From positions 33,324,382 through 33,388,381 of the forward strand of contig OX419338.1 in assembly GCA_948470475.1 (NCBI GenBank): a stretch of 64,000 nt of DNA, given 5' to 3'. The notes beneath the pieces were generated by a model. That model was not told the DNA's origin and searched no databases. It was given only the letters and a program-made list of their open reading frames with translations. The DNA is from Galaxea fascicularis (taxonomy: Eukaryota > Cnidaria > Anthozoa > Scleractinia > Euphylliidae). Positions within the stretch are counted from its first letter, which is position 1. The number at the start of each line of letters is the position of its first letter. The position numbers were made by a program, and so were the translations under genes. Shown one piece after another: positions 14,200 to 23,700 of the stretch.

Positions 14200-14530
14200 C
14201 TGGGGCTCCGATCTCTTTTCCTATATACCTCGTAATGACCCTGTTTTATTATAAGCTTTAACTCTTTAGGAAACAGTCATTGTCGCTTCGACAGACTGCA
14301 CGTCATCTTATAAGTAACACAGATATACGCTGGGGCTATGTCACGATAATGCGCATGTATGGGTTTGATTCACCGGAACGCTGTTAAGTAATAGAAATTG
14401 AGATAAATGGGAAGCGAAGGCTTGTCCGTTGAATAGAGGCACATACACTTCATTTTTTTTTTTCAATTGACAAGAAAATATTAATTTATATGTAATCAGG
14501 AATGAAGTTTTGCGGCATGCAATCGGCATA
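14200..14530. other. Gene-free spacer next to the satellite
   Basis: Unique-looking AT-rich sequence. No convincing exon, RNA gene or repeat was recognised. Confidence 0.5.
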
Positions 14531-14815
14531 TTTCGAATTTCACGAATCCGAAAACTAAAATTCGCTGGTTTAAGAAATCGGATGTTGGAAATCGGAAAAC
14601 AAAATTCAGAATTCGAAATTCAAAATGAGGAATCAGGAATCAGAAATTAGAAATCAGAAATCAGAAATCATGAATCAGAAATTGGAAATTAGAAAAGAAA
14701 AATCGGAAAATCCAAATAATTTCGGATCTTTCATTCCTGATTTTTTATTTCCGATTTCCGATTTCTTGAAGTGAAAAATTTTAGTTTTCGGCTTCCAGAA
14801 ATTCGAAAAATGGAC
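14531..14815. repeat. AT-rich foldback repeat with degenerate 7-8 bp repeats
   Basis: The left end (ATTTCACGAATCCGAAAAC...) is complementary to the right end (...GTTTTCGGCTTCCAGAAATTC). The middle is a run of degenerate AGAAATC/GGAAATC words. It looks like a palindromic MITE or an expanded simple repeat; no coding potential. Confidence 0.6.
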
Positions 14816-14846
14816 TGGTCGCAAAACTTCTTAATTGTTTATCGTG

Positions 14847-14902
14847 AAGCCGCTGTTACACGTTGAAACTTTCAGCTGAAACTTGTGTGCAACGGCACCG
14901 CG

Positions 14903-14934
<32 letters not shown>

Positions 14935-15142
14935 AACTCTCGTTTTTGTCACCACTGCGATCGTTGTGACCGTTGCAGAAGTAGAAAGCGGTTCTACTTT
15001 TCGTGAAACTTGTCTCGCAACGGAAGTTCAAAACGTTTCACGAAACCGACCAAGTTACACGGCGCAACGCCTGCTGAAACATGTTTCGCAACGTCGTTGC
15101 ACACAAGTTTCAGCTAAAAGTTTCAACGTGTAACAGCGGCTT
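14847..15142. mobile_element. MITE with long terminal inverted repeats
   Basis: About 296 bp starting AAGCCGCTGTTACACGTTG and ending with its reverse complement. The terminal inverted repeats extend over about 50 bp with few mismatches, and the interior is rich in GTTGCAACG-type words. The AAGCC/GGCTT termini resemble those of the element at 62306-62594. There is no internal gene: the 82-residue open frame here simply reads through the hairpin. The transposase family was not identified. Confidence 0.75.
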
Positions 15143-15977
15143 AAAGTGTAGTCTGTTCCACCTTTGAGCCTCTTTGGCTCTTATAGTTTCGTTGATTTAT
15201 GCATTAATTCCACGTTGTATTTATTATACTGAAACAAAAACATGCCCAAGGTTCTTGATCCTGCTCTTTCCCAGAAGCCTCCAAATGCCATCTGTTCACT
15301 GAACTGTTCTCCTAATTGGAAGATTAAGGGGCTTTTCTCTTATCAATTTACGTGAAATGTTCGGGGGATGAAGAGGAATAATGAATAAGAATTACGGACA
15401 TTTTTGTCCTTGTTAATAGAATAAGAACAATTTTGGGAATAACGGAATGACGAAATTTTACTCGGAATAATGGTTTTTCTTGATAGGAACAATGCAATGA
15501 TGGAAATTTTGGAATAATGAACACTCATTCCCCAAAAATATCAACTTGCATTCCTCTTCGAAGACCCATTGCCTAGGTACAGATAACCAGGACAGGTCGA
15601 ATATTTAAATATATTTCACTGCCGGAGTCTTAATTGTCGAGGGAAAATTTCTAACCACATTTCGTATGTCATGACTTTTATATTCCTGCATATTTATGAC
15701 TTCATATACCTTTTGAAAGGAAGACAAAAGGAATCAGTCGTTTCAAAACCCTGAAAAAGAAAAACTGAATCTAGCAGTCTTTCAAATACAAGCGGAGAAG
15801 AGATCGAGTAGACGCCAAGTTTCTTGTTTTAGTCGGTTTTCAATACAGGGTTATCACATCAGAGCGGTTAATTTTCTCGTTGGTTAATCTACAAATCAAA
15901 TCTCAAGACAAAGCGAAACTTTATGCCGCTCTCTCAACAATACTAATAATCACGAAAGGTAAATTTGCTCTTTGGTT
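15143..15977. other. Gene-free spacer
   Basis: AT-rich sequence with no recognised exon. The stretch 15360-15540 has loosely repeated GGAATAATG/GAATAA words, without clear structure. Confidence 0.4.
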
Positions 15978-16057
15978 TAGCCTGCGAGCAAGCTCCCCCT
16001 CCAATAATTTTTCCCTCCTCCCACCCCCATCCCCTGAGAGAGCTTGCTCGGAGGCTA
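15978..16057. mobile_element. 80-bp foldback MITE (TAGCCTGCGAGCAAGCTC ends)
   Basis: TAGCCTGCGAGCAAGCTC at the left is matched by GAGCTTGCTCGGAGGCTA at the right, around a pyrimidine-rich centre. A related copy lies at 55833-55894 inside USP5, showing this is a dispersed family. Confidence 0.7.
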
Positions 16058-16770
16058 TCTTTGGTTATATGTAAATTGCAATTCAAAACAAATTGAAATT
16101 TCAATTCTCTCTTCATGGATAATAATCATGAAAGCTTAAAATGCCAAATCAAGGCCACTTCGCTGATTTCGTGGATCTTCGGCATTAATTGCACAACAAG
16201 GTAAATGGATAACTTTCCTGTAAAAAATAGAGAGAGAAAAAATGGCCTGAGAGAAACTGAGATCATCTCCATTTGCTTCCTGTCTCAGTTTTACCGCTAC
16301 GTCTACAGGGTTTTCAACTGTTTTGTAAAGTAGCGGACATACTTCTGAAAGTACCGGACGTGAATGTTTACAGTAGTAAAAAAAATCGCCGATATTGATC
16401 TCAAGTACCGGACGTGGAATGGCAAACGACCGGACGAAACGTCCGGCCTCCGGCCTCAAATGAAAACCCTGACGTCTACCGCAAAAATAAAACTAATCAA
16501 ATGAAACACGCCAAGAAATTAGGCATATTGTAATTTTTTACTTGCTGTTATCATGTCATCAGATAAGATTTCTTTCATTTTTTGAACTTTGAAATTAAAA
16601 ATAAAGCAACGGCGCTTTTTCTATTAAGGTTTCTTCCATAAAAGGCTTGATTTCGAGCGGAAAATAATATTCATTAACGATGTAAATAAATTGTTGATCG
16701 GAAGTTTAAAGTTCCCTTTGGAAAGCATTTTCAAACCAATGAAAAAACGTTTTCTATCTCATTAAATTCT
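16058..16770. other. Spacer upstream of the EF-hand gene
   Basis: No supported gene. The part from 16320 to 16480 repeats the word ACCGGACG several times in a degenerate arrangement and includes a 107-codon minus-strand open frame without a recognised domain. It is probably repeat-derived. Confidence 0.4.
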
Positions 16771-16930
16771 CTCGTCCAATCAGCGCGCGGCTTATAACAG
16801 TATTTCAGCCCCTGTTCTGGAATGAAGAAGTGTTATTTCGCCCACGAAAGTGCTGGGGTGTGAAGTTGGCTTGTGAAAAGTATTACTCTGTGTTCTTTTC
16901 TATCAACCCTTAAAGAAATTTTCTAACAGT
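16771..16930 (+). promoter_or_regulatory. Candidate promoter and 5' UTR of the EF-hand gene
   Basis: A CCAAT motif at 16776-16780 is followed by a GC-rich patch and a TTATAAC word at 16792-16798, about 130 bp before the start codon. The stretch from there to 16930 would be the 5' UTR. Inferred from motifs only. Confidence 0.35.
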
Positions 16931-19277
16931 ATGTCGGAAACAGAAGAGCTGGCAGGCAAATTAGCCCGTCGCCAGGCCCTTAATGAAGATGAAAACATAC
17001 CGAGACGAGAAGTGAAAGTGTTCAATCCCTACACGGAGTTCAAAGAGTTCACGAGGAAGCAGATCAAGGAGTTTGAGAAAATGTTCAAGACGTAAGATCC
17101 AATCACTCTGTAATCTGTGTGTGTGTTTTGACTAAGGGCGATGGGTATTGGCCTGTGTGAGCCCAGAGGGAATTCGCAATTTTCGTTTTCCAAATTCTTG
17201 TAAGGTAATCGCACTTGAAAGCGATAAGGTGTTTGTCTTGAATTTCGTTGTGTAATCGTTATGCCCGCTAGCCCCTTTATTTACTCGCGATGTGTGAAAA
17301 AAGAGGTAGCTTCTATGTACGCTTTGGTTCACTGTAAACGTTATATGTACAAGCTAACGTATCAATTAGGAGCAATATATTTGTTTAAAAAAGTAGCAGT
17401 GAACTCGAGTATTGATTTCCAATTTGTTACGGAATGGGGTGGGGGTGTCCTGCTGGGTCGTCATGCAACTGTAACCCTTTCAGCCCTAATATTAGCATGC
17501 ATATTCCTCACACTGTACTCCATACATTTTCTATGGTAATGAGGAGGAGAATTTGTTAAACAATCAAAACCTTTGTGACTTGATCACTTTGTTTTTTTCT
17601 TACAACCGTTATGTTTGATGAAAGTGAGTGTTGCTGTAAGGAGAAATCTTATGTGTTTAACTGGTAAAGGCAAACATCTCTGCACCCTTTTATAATCTTT
17701 TAGACAAAATCTGGCCAGACCTGTCACATCACAGGTAGCGCCATCGTGGTGTATGACTGAATTAGGTTCATACGAAAAAGTATACTGGGAAAAGCTAGAA
17801 TACAACAAACCAAATAGTGGTGGAAATGTTGATATTCTAGCCAAATAAAGCCTTCCTATATTCACTGCACTGTTTCTTGACACTTTCTGGGACATCTTAG
17901 TGCAATGCCATCATTTCTTTTTTAATATGAGGTAACTGTACACTTTAAAAAAAGGGAAGGCCATGACTCAAGATTTGTTTGTATATGCACGAAAGTTCGA
18001 GGCCTGGCAAATCTAGTCACCATATTGGAAGAGTTAGTGGAAGACACACTACTGCCTGCAAACAGGCTACGTATATAAACTTCTGATGTCACACACCACG
18101 ATTGGGCTGCCTGTGGTCATCTTAATGTTACGTAAACACGAGTGGACGTATGTAAATGTATATAGGGTAATCCACTGAAGAAGGGTAGAGCCTGAAATTT
18201 AGTCCTGAGTAGCATTTTTATCCAGACCACTTTTGTCAAGAACAGCAGATCGCGACTTGAAACCATAAGTCATTAAACAGCAAGATTTTCGCACAGCACC
18301 GCACGTACCCTACATTAATTATGTACTCAGGCACTTGTGACTCAAACTCTTTTGGTTTTTGGAACAGGATTAGTATGAAAGTGATGCGTGTATATTTAAT
18401 GTCGGGAGGCGTGCAGAAATCTTTCCCATTAACTTCATTTAGTTCCAATGTTGTTGACATTGGAGTACAGTGCGATATCATTCTCGGGTTTTTCCTTCAG
18501 GTATGATGTCAACAATGACCACTATTTAGATCTGATGGAAATGAAACAAATGATGGAGAAGTTAGGTGCACCACAGACACATGTTGGGCTTAAAAACATG
18601 ATAGCAGAGATTGATGAAGATAATGATGGCAAAGTTTCTTACAGAGAGGTATTATTGCTAAACAAGATATTATAGTTCTTACAGTGTAATCAAAGAACTG
18701 AAGTACCTTGAAATTCTGATACTAAGCTGTCTCTTCTTTGATTTAGCCCCTCCTCACTGAAAATAAGCCCCCCCCCCCCACCTCCCACCTGCAAAAACAA
18801 ATCCTCCAGTTGATAAGCTCCCCTCTGAAGATAAGTGCATTACATGGCCTAGCTTGTGGCTGCATATTCTGATAGTCAACAGGTAGTCTTCCAAACTCAG
18901 CTTTTCCGGAATCAGTGAGAGTGTATGGACTTAGTACATGTATGTGAAATCTTTTGAAGTTATCCTCATCGCTGAGTAATTAATCTGCCTTGTCTTGTTC
19001 TCAGTTTCTTTTGATATTCCGTAAAGCTGCAGCAGGAGAACTGGAGGAAGATTCTGGTCTTAGTCAGCTTGCAAAACTTGCTGAGATTGATGTCGATGAG
19101 GTAGGCGTGGGTGGAGCTGCGAAGTTCTTTGAAGCCAAAGTAAAGGAGCAAGCATTCTCTAACAAGTTTGAGGCAGAAATTCGCCAGGAACAAGAAGAGA
19201 GGAAGAAGCAAGCCGAAGAAGCTAAAGCAAGAAAGGCAGCATTCAAAGCCAAACAAGCAGCATTTGGTGTCAGTTAA
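16931..19277 (+). CDS. EFHD2: EF-hand domain protein, swiprosin (EFHD1/EFHD2)-like
   Basis: Calcium-binding adaptor of the swiprosin family; in vertebrates EFHD2 is a cytoskeletal (actin-linked) and EFHD1 a mitochondrial calcium sensor. Coding exons are 16931-17091, 18501-18648 and 19005-19277, all with GT..AG borders and continuous phase, giving 193 aa. The family signature FNPYTEFKEF is at residues 31-40. EF-hand 1 loop is D56-E67 (D, N, D, Y, D, E at ligand positions) and EF-hand 2 is D92-E103 (D, D, D, K, S, E), so both look calcium-competent. LLIFRKAAAGELEEDSGL follows, and the C-terminus is a charged Glu/Lys/Ala coiled-coil. It is shorter than human EFHD1/2 (about 240 aa) because the low-complexity N-terminal extension is missing. 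The start is the first ATG after the promoter region and is followed by family-like sequence. EFHD1 versus EFHD2 cannot be decided; a single pre-duplication orthologue is likely. Confidence 0.95.
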
Positions 19278-19281
19278 ATAC

Positions 19282-19287
19282 AATAAA
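19282..19287 (+). terminator. Polyadenylation signal AATAAA
   Basis: AATAAA begins 5 bp after the EF-hand gene stop codon. That is unusually close, so a later signal may be used instead. Confidence 0.4.
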
Positions 19288-21379
19288 TATAGACTTAATC
19301 TTTTAGAATGTTAAATTGTTAAGAATTATGAGCAGTTTTCCAATTACTTTCAACTTTTTATACATGTACCCCAATGGGGACCAAAATTTTATTTCCTTTG
19401 GAATTATACAGCCAAAATCCTATAAGGGGCCCCCTATTAAACAGTCACCCCTTATGTACATGGCCAGTGGTATAGGTCCCGATGATGGTTCTTCTATTGT
19501 TTTTTACCTCTGTTAAGCAGCCAGCCCCCATAAGTGGCCACTTTATATTTCCCCGAGGGTTGCCTCTTAATGGGGGTTTTACTGTAGTACTTGCTTAACT
19601 TATTATCTTGGAGGGTCATGGGTTCAAATCCCATCTGGGACTCGGATTTTTTCTGAGTTTTCATTTCAAGATGCAAAATATCTTTCATTTCATGCAGATT
19701 ATTGTCAGTATAAAGGGAATATTCAAATTCTGCACTACTTGAAAGAATTGAGAAAGAAAGCCAGTTCTCTGAGAGGAGCTCGAATGTCCCTACTGATGTC
19801 AAAATTGTTCCTGTAGTGCCTTCAAATTCATGTATTAGCATGTACAGATATCAGCAGCTGAATTCAGCTACTGTTCTGATTTTTAATATCCATTCTTTCT
19901 TTTGCTGCAAGATCAGCTTATGGCAACCAGAATATGACATCAGTCGCCTTGTTTTCCTGGAATTTATGATTGTTAAGTCTTGAAACCATTCAATACTGAC
20001 TGCATTATTATTTTGAAGTCAACACTTTTGGCTGACTGGGTACTTTGAATAATAAAAAAAACCATATTCTAAGTTACAAAAGATATCCTAATGCAATCCC
20101 TTGGTTCCATGTTTATCAGCTTGGGTAGTAATGACCAAAGGTTGGTGAAGTAGCTGTTCATTCAGTTGAGCATTTCTTTGGTAGCTTCAGTGACCTCTAC
20201 ACCCAGCATTTTTTGAAAGTTATTGCAAAACTGCTCAATAGATTGTAACAGTTAAAACAGTGAAGATGTTTTGGCATGCATTGTTTAAAAAAATGCACAG
20301 GTTTTCAGTTTAGGCTAAGTTTTTGTTAGACAATGTGATTGAATGAACAAAAAAATTAATAATATAGGGTGACTTATTTGAAGCAACATATATGTAGCTT
20401 AACCTCATTGTGTGAAGGAAACAGTTTCTCTATTTGCAATAGGCTTTGGACATTGAAAGAAAAAGCAGGCATTGAGGAAGTATGTAATCTCCAGGAAACA
20501 AGTATTGACTGAAAGATGCCATGGTGGCAAATTAAAAGGCACACAAATTGCTGTTGCTCAGCATTCACAAATTGTTAAAAAAAGTTACTATAAAGTTCTG
20601 TAGTTACATTTGAGTTTCTTCACAGAATTTCTGCGAGTTTGGTTGAATGGTTGTTTTTTTAACACACATTTTTTTCTGTAATATGGCATTGCCCTGATTT
20701 TGCCACTAGCAATAAACAATTGTGGTAGTCTAATAGAGAGTGACCCTGGATACTCTTTCATCAAAAGCCTCAGTTTTTGCAAAGTTTGATATTTTGTGAG
20801 TGAAAGTTTTTAAAAACAAGAAAAACTTAAAACGTTTAGTTAATAGCAAGTGATTATTCAGCTAGTTTTGTGTGATGTATATGAAATGAATCATATGCAG
20901 TATGAATCATATCATCAGCTAGTTTTGGTAATTAGTTTTTGAAATTTGGGTACATGTCTGCAGTATTAGATCAAGATATGAGATACTGTAAAATGTGATT
21001 TAGATTTCTGAATAAAGAGAATAATTATTTTCTCATTTCTCTTGGGTAGTTAAAATGTATTGTTGCAAGTTCTGGGTTAAGAGTGGCAAGAATACCTCAC
21101 AAGTATTATTGACTAAGTAAGCTGAAAGTCACCCACTGGGCAAACTTGTTGGGTAGATCTATTGAAGGGGAAATGCCAGCTACTACTTAACAATTAGACC
21201 CCTTGAGGGTGAAGGGTCTAATACCGGTATATTGTTTTAGTGGCACCCAACTAGTTGGACAGAAAAAGCAAAAAAGTTAGCAAATGCAAGTTGAAGAAAT
21301 ATTTATTTGGGAATAAAACGAAAGGAAGCGTCATGCTTGATTGCTACTCGAGGAGTATTACTAATAGCCCTCCAGTAGC

Positions 21380-21415
<36 letters not shown>

Positions 21416-21866
21416 CAGTTGGGTGATACTAAATGCCTAAATGCGGATTTTCTCGCTAGATTCAGAATGAAAACGCGCGCTGGGACATACCAATCATATT
21501 ATAAAAGCTTTTATTTGATACCACTGAAAATGTAAATTAACCTTGGTAAAAAGATTGATGGTAATGACTATCAAAGCACAAGAGCTTGAAAGTGCTGGAA
21601 AACTGGTGTGAGCCAGCTTAGTCCCTTAAACCCTACTGTAAGATCAAAATGTAACTTCTCATTTGCTGCCCCCACATATTTTCTATAGAAGTAGTTGGAA
21701 GAAGCTGTTAAAATATCAAGCAAATTCATCATATGTGATCCTGTCCTTAATTCTCCACTCTGTTTTATAAAGTGCTAATCACTCCCATGTTTTGTTGTGT
21801 TTACGGTAATTAACCCGGTTTCAACTCTTACAAAGAACATAATAAGTTACTCAAACAATGTCAAAA
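19288..21866. other. Intergenic region with repeat fragments
   Basis: 2.6 kb between the EF-hand gene and the PhnX-like gene without a supported exon. Contents seen: a partial element at about 19400-19590 ending in GGGGGTTTTACTGTA, resembling one end of a Tigger-type MITE, and a tRNA-like B-box stretch at 19613-19645 (GGTTCAAATCCC) that looks like a SINE fragment. The remainder, 19650-21866, is AT-rich and featureless to me. Confidence 0.45.
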
Positions 21867-22556
21867 CTAAAATTTCCCACTCGATAAGAGATCAGGGAAA
21901 TCGCTAACACTATTGATAATAAAATCCGGGTTACTCTCCTTAACATACTCTATACTCTGTGTTCCGGTTAACACCGCCACGGTCCAACAGCCAGCATTCT
22001 TGCCTTCCTCTACATCAGCTCTTGTGTCTCCGACTTTAACAACATTCCTTGGATCAGCTATATTAAAACACTTCATTGCCGTATGAATCATAGCAGGGTG
22101 AGGCCTTCCATGCCCGGCCTTTTCCGCGCTACAAATGCAATCAACAAGTTTATTCCACCGTAACGTTGCTACGATTGACTCTACTACACTGTGAGGGAAG
22201 CCACTTCCGACTGCAACTTTCACTCCCGAGGCTTTAAGCTTTCGAAAAACGTCACTGGCCCCTGGAATTTCATTCTTAATCGAAGACAGATGTAGGTTGA
22301 GGAAATACTTAAAATCTTTGAATACATCTTCAACATCGATTGCTGATGACGTGTGAGTACTTGCAATGCATCGAACCGCGTCTTTCTTCTCTAAACCACG
22401 GTATTTATTCACAGTTTCAGGCTCAATGTTATATCCATGTTTCAGGAAAGCGTCTCTCATGGCGACAGTAACAAGTGGAACTCCTTCAACATTGTCATCT
22501 ACAGTTGTACCAGCAAGATCAAACATCACCAATTCTGGCTTCATTTCGACGGCCAT
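21867..22556 (-). CDS. PhnX-like (phosphonatase-like) HAD hydrolase
   Basis: Intronless 229-aa member of the haloacid dehalogenase superfamily, closest in pattern to phosphonoacetaldehyde hydrolase and its PhnX-like relatives. Motif I is FDLAGTT with nucleophile D13 (the DxAGT form typical of phosphonatases rather than DxDxT). A helical C1 cap follows, with GLEKKDAVR at residues 54-62; K57 or K58 lies where phosphonatase carries its Schiff-base lysine. Motif II is VGSGF (S118). The usual motif III lysine is replaced by arginine in GRPHP (R151), another phosphonatase trait. Motif IV is KVGDTRADVEEGKNAG (D177, D181). It should be a cytosolic hydrolase acting on a phosphonate or small phosphate ester; the substrate is not shown. 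The start is the first in-frame ATG, 10 residues before motif I. Cnidarians are rich in aminoethylphosphonate lipids, which makes a C-P hydrolase plausible. Confidence 0.88.
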   Translation of the reverse strand: MAVEMKPELVMFDLAGTTVDDNVEGVPLVTVAMRDAFLKHGYNIEPETVNKYRGLEKKDAVRCIASTHTSSAIDVEDVFKDFKYFLNLHLSSIKNEIPGASDVFRKLKASGVKVAVGSGFPHSVVESIVATLRWNKLVDCICSAEKAGHGRPHPAMIHTAMKCFNIADPRNVVKVGDTRADVEEGKNAGCWTVAVLTGTQSIEYVKESNPDFIINSVSDFPDLLSSGKF

Positions 22557-22577
22557 TATTGTTGGGCCCAGTTATTA

Positions 22578-22632
22578 AACGAGTCAATTTAGGGTACTAT
22601 ACCATGGTACAAATGAGGATATGGGACCCAAA
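22578..22632 (-). promoter_or_regulatory. Upstream element shared with the OVCA2-like gene
   Basis: A 29-bp block at 22604-22632 (minus strand, begins TTTGGGTCCC and ends TTGTACCAT) is repeated exactly at 35181-35209 upstream of the OVCA2-like gene. In both places it is followed by ACCCT and then GACTCGTTT or GACCCGTTT. Here it lies 47 bp upstream of the ATG. It may be a proximal promoter module or a small repeat that happens to sit at two promoters. Confidence 0.45.
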
Positions 22633-22639
22633 TTGCATT

Positions 22640-23700
22640 CATTTTTACCATCTGAGATTGTTCATTCAAAAATGATTTTAGTTCATATTTCAAGATTCCT
22701 GATGTTCAGTTGCATTGATTCTCAACATCTTTGCATGTTTTGGTATCTTTATATGTCAAAAGCATTTCCTCTGTGCAGTGGTATTTATTAACAAAAAAGT
22801 TGTTGCCTCTCACCATGGTAGAATTAAAGCAAAAAGCCTTCATAGTTTACCTTTTACATCAAAAAACATAGTAACAACCGATCTTTTTGTAAGTTAGGCA
22901 GTCACCATTATTATGTTTGTTGTTAATGATCTATTCATTCCTTCCTTTCTTCTTTTCTTGAAATAATTTTAATCAGAGAGGGCAATTAGCTCGATCCGTC
23001 CCCTGGCAAAAGCCTTAGCCTCTCCTATGCGTGTGGGTATTACGAAAGGTGTCTGTGGTGGAACATAGGGCATCCACTTTGGATCTCCATCGGGACATAG
23101 CACTCCATTTTTGGCGATTTCCTTCACTTCTCTCCAAACCAGATTCTTGCTTTTGTGACGCTGTGCCCTCAAAACAGTCCTTTAGACGTCCTCCACACCT
23201 TACACCTTATTACCCTGTCGACAATGTTCAGTTTCTGGTTCTCCGAGAGTTAACCGAATGCACTGACTTCCACTTATAATATTGGTGTGTAACCTATCAA
23301 ATGCGCTTGGCACAAACCATACTTGACTGCGCTGATTGTATTCCTTTATGGATGTGTCTCTAAAACTGAAGTATTCATAACGATGCAACAAAAATTCTCA
23401 AAATGGCGGAGTTTTGATCCGGACGACCTAGAACTTTCAAGGCTGAATAAGACTTCCTAAGCGACAGCCTCAAAACTTGTCAACAAACGATCAAAGTCGC
23501 AGCAAAGTCAGTTAATGATTCACAAGTTAGAAATCAAATGTGTTACAAACAAGGGTTTCGACAAAAATTAGCTAATTAATCTCCCTGTTACGAATGCATT
23601 TACTAAAATTTGGAAAGCTTAAAAGCGTCCTAAACAAAGCGTCAAACACTTTACAAGTTAATCTTTTTCATAAATTGATGTTAAAGTGAGATTATTCCAA
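22640..23700. other. Intergenic region, no supported gene
   Basis: The PhnX-like gene 5' flank lies at the left. A 67-codon minus-strand open frame at 22969-23172 has no recognised domain and no clear splice partners. Nothing else was recognised. Confidence 0.4.

Noticed and set aside
14885..15133. 82-codon frame
   Set aside because: It lies wholly inside a foldback MITE and reads its inverted words.
16136..16459. 107-codon minus-strand frame upstream of the EF-hand gene
   Set aside because: No recognised domain, and part of it overlaps degenerate ACCGGACG repeats. It could be a repeat-derived relic but is not supported as a gene.
22969..23172. 67-codon minus-strand frame near the PhnX-like gene
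   Set aside because: Starts and splice partners are not convincing and no family was recognised.
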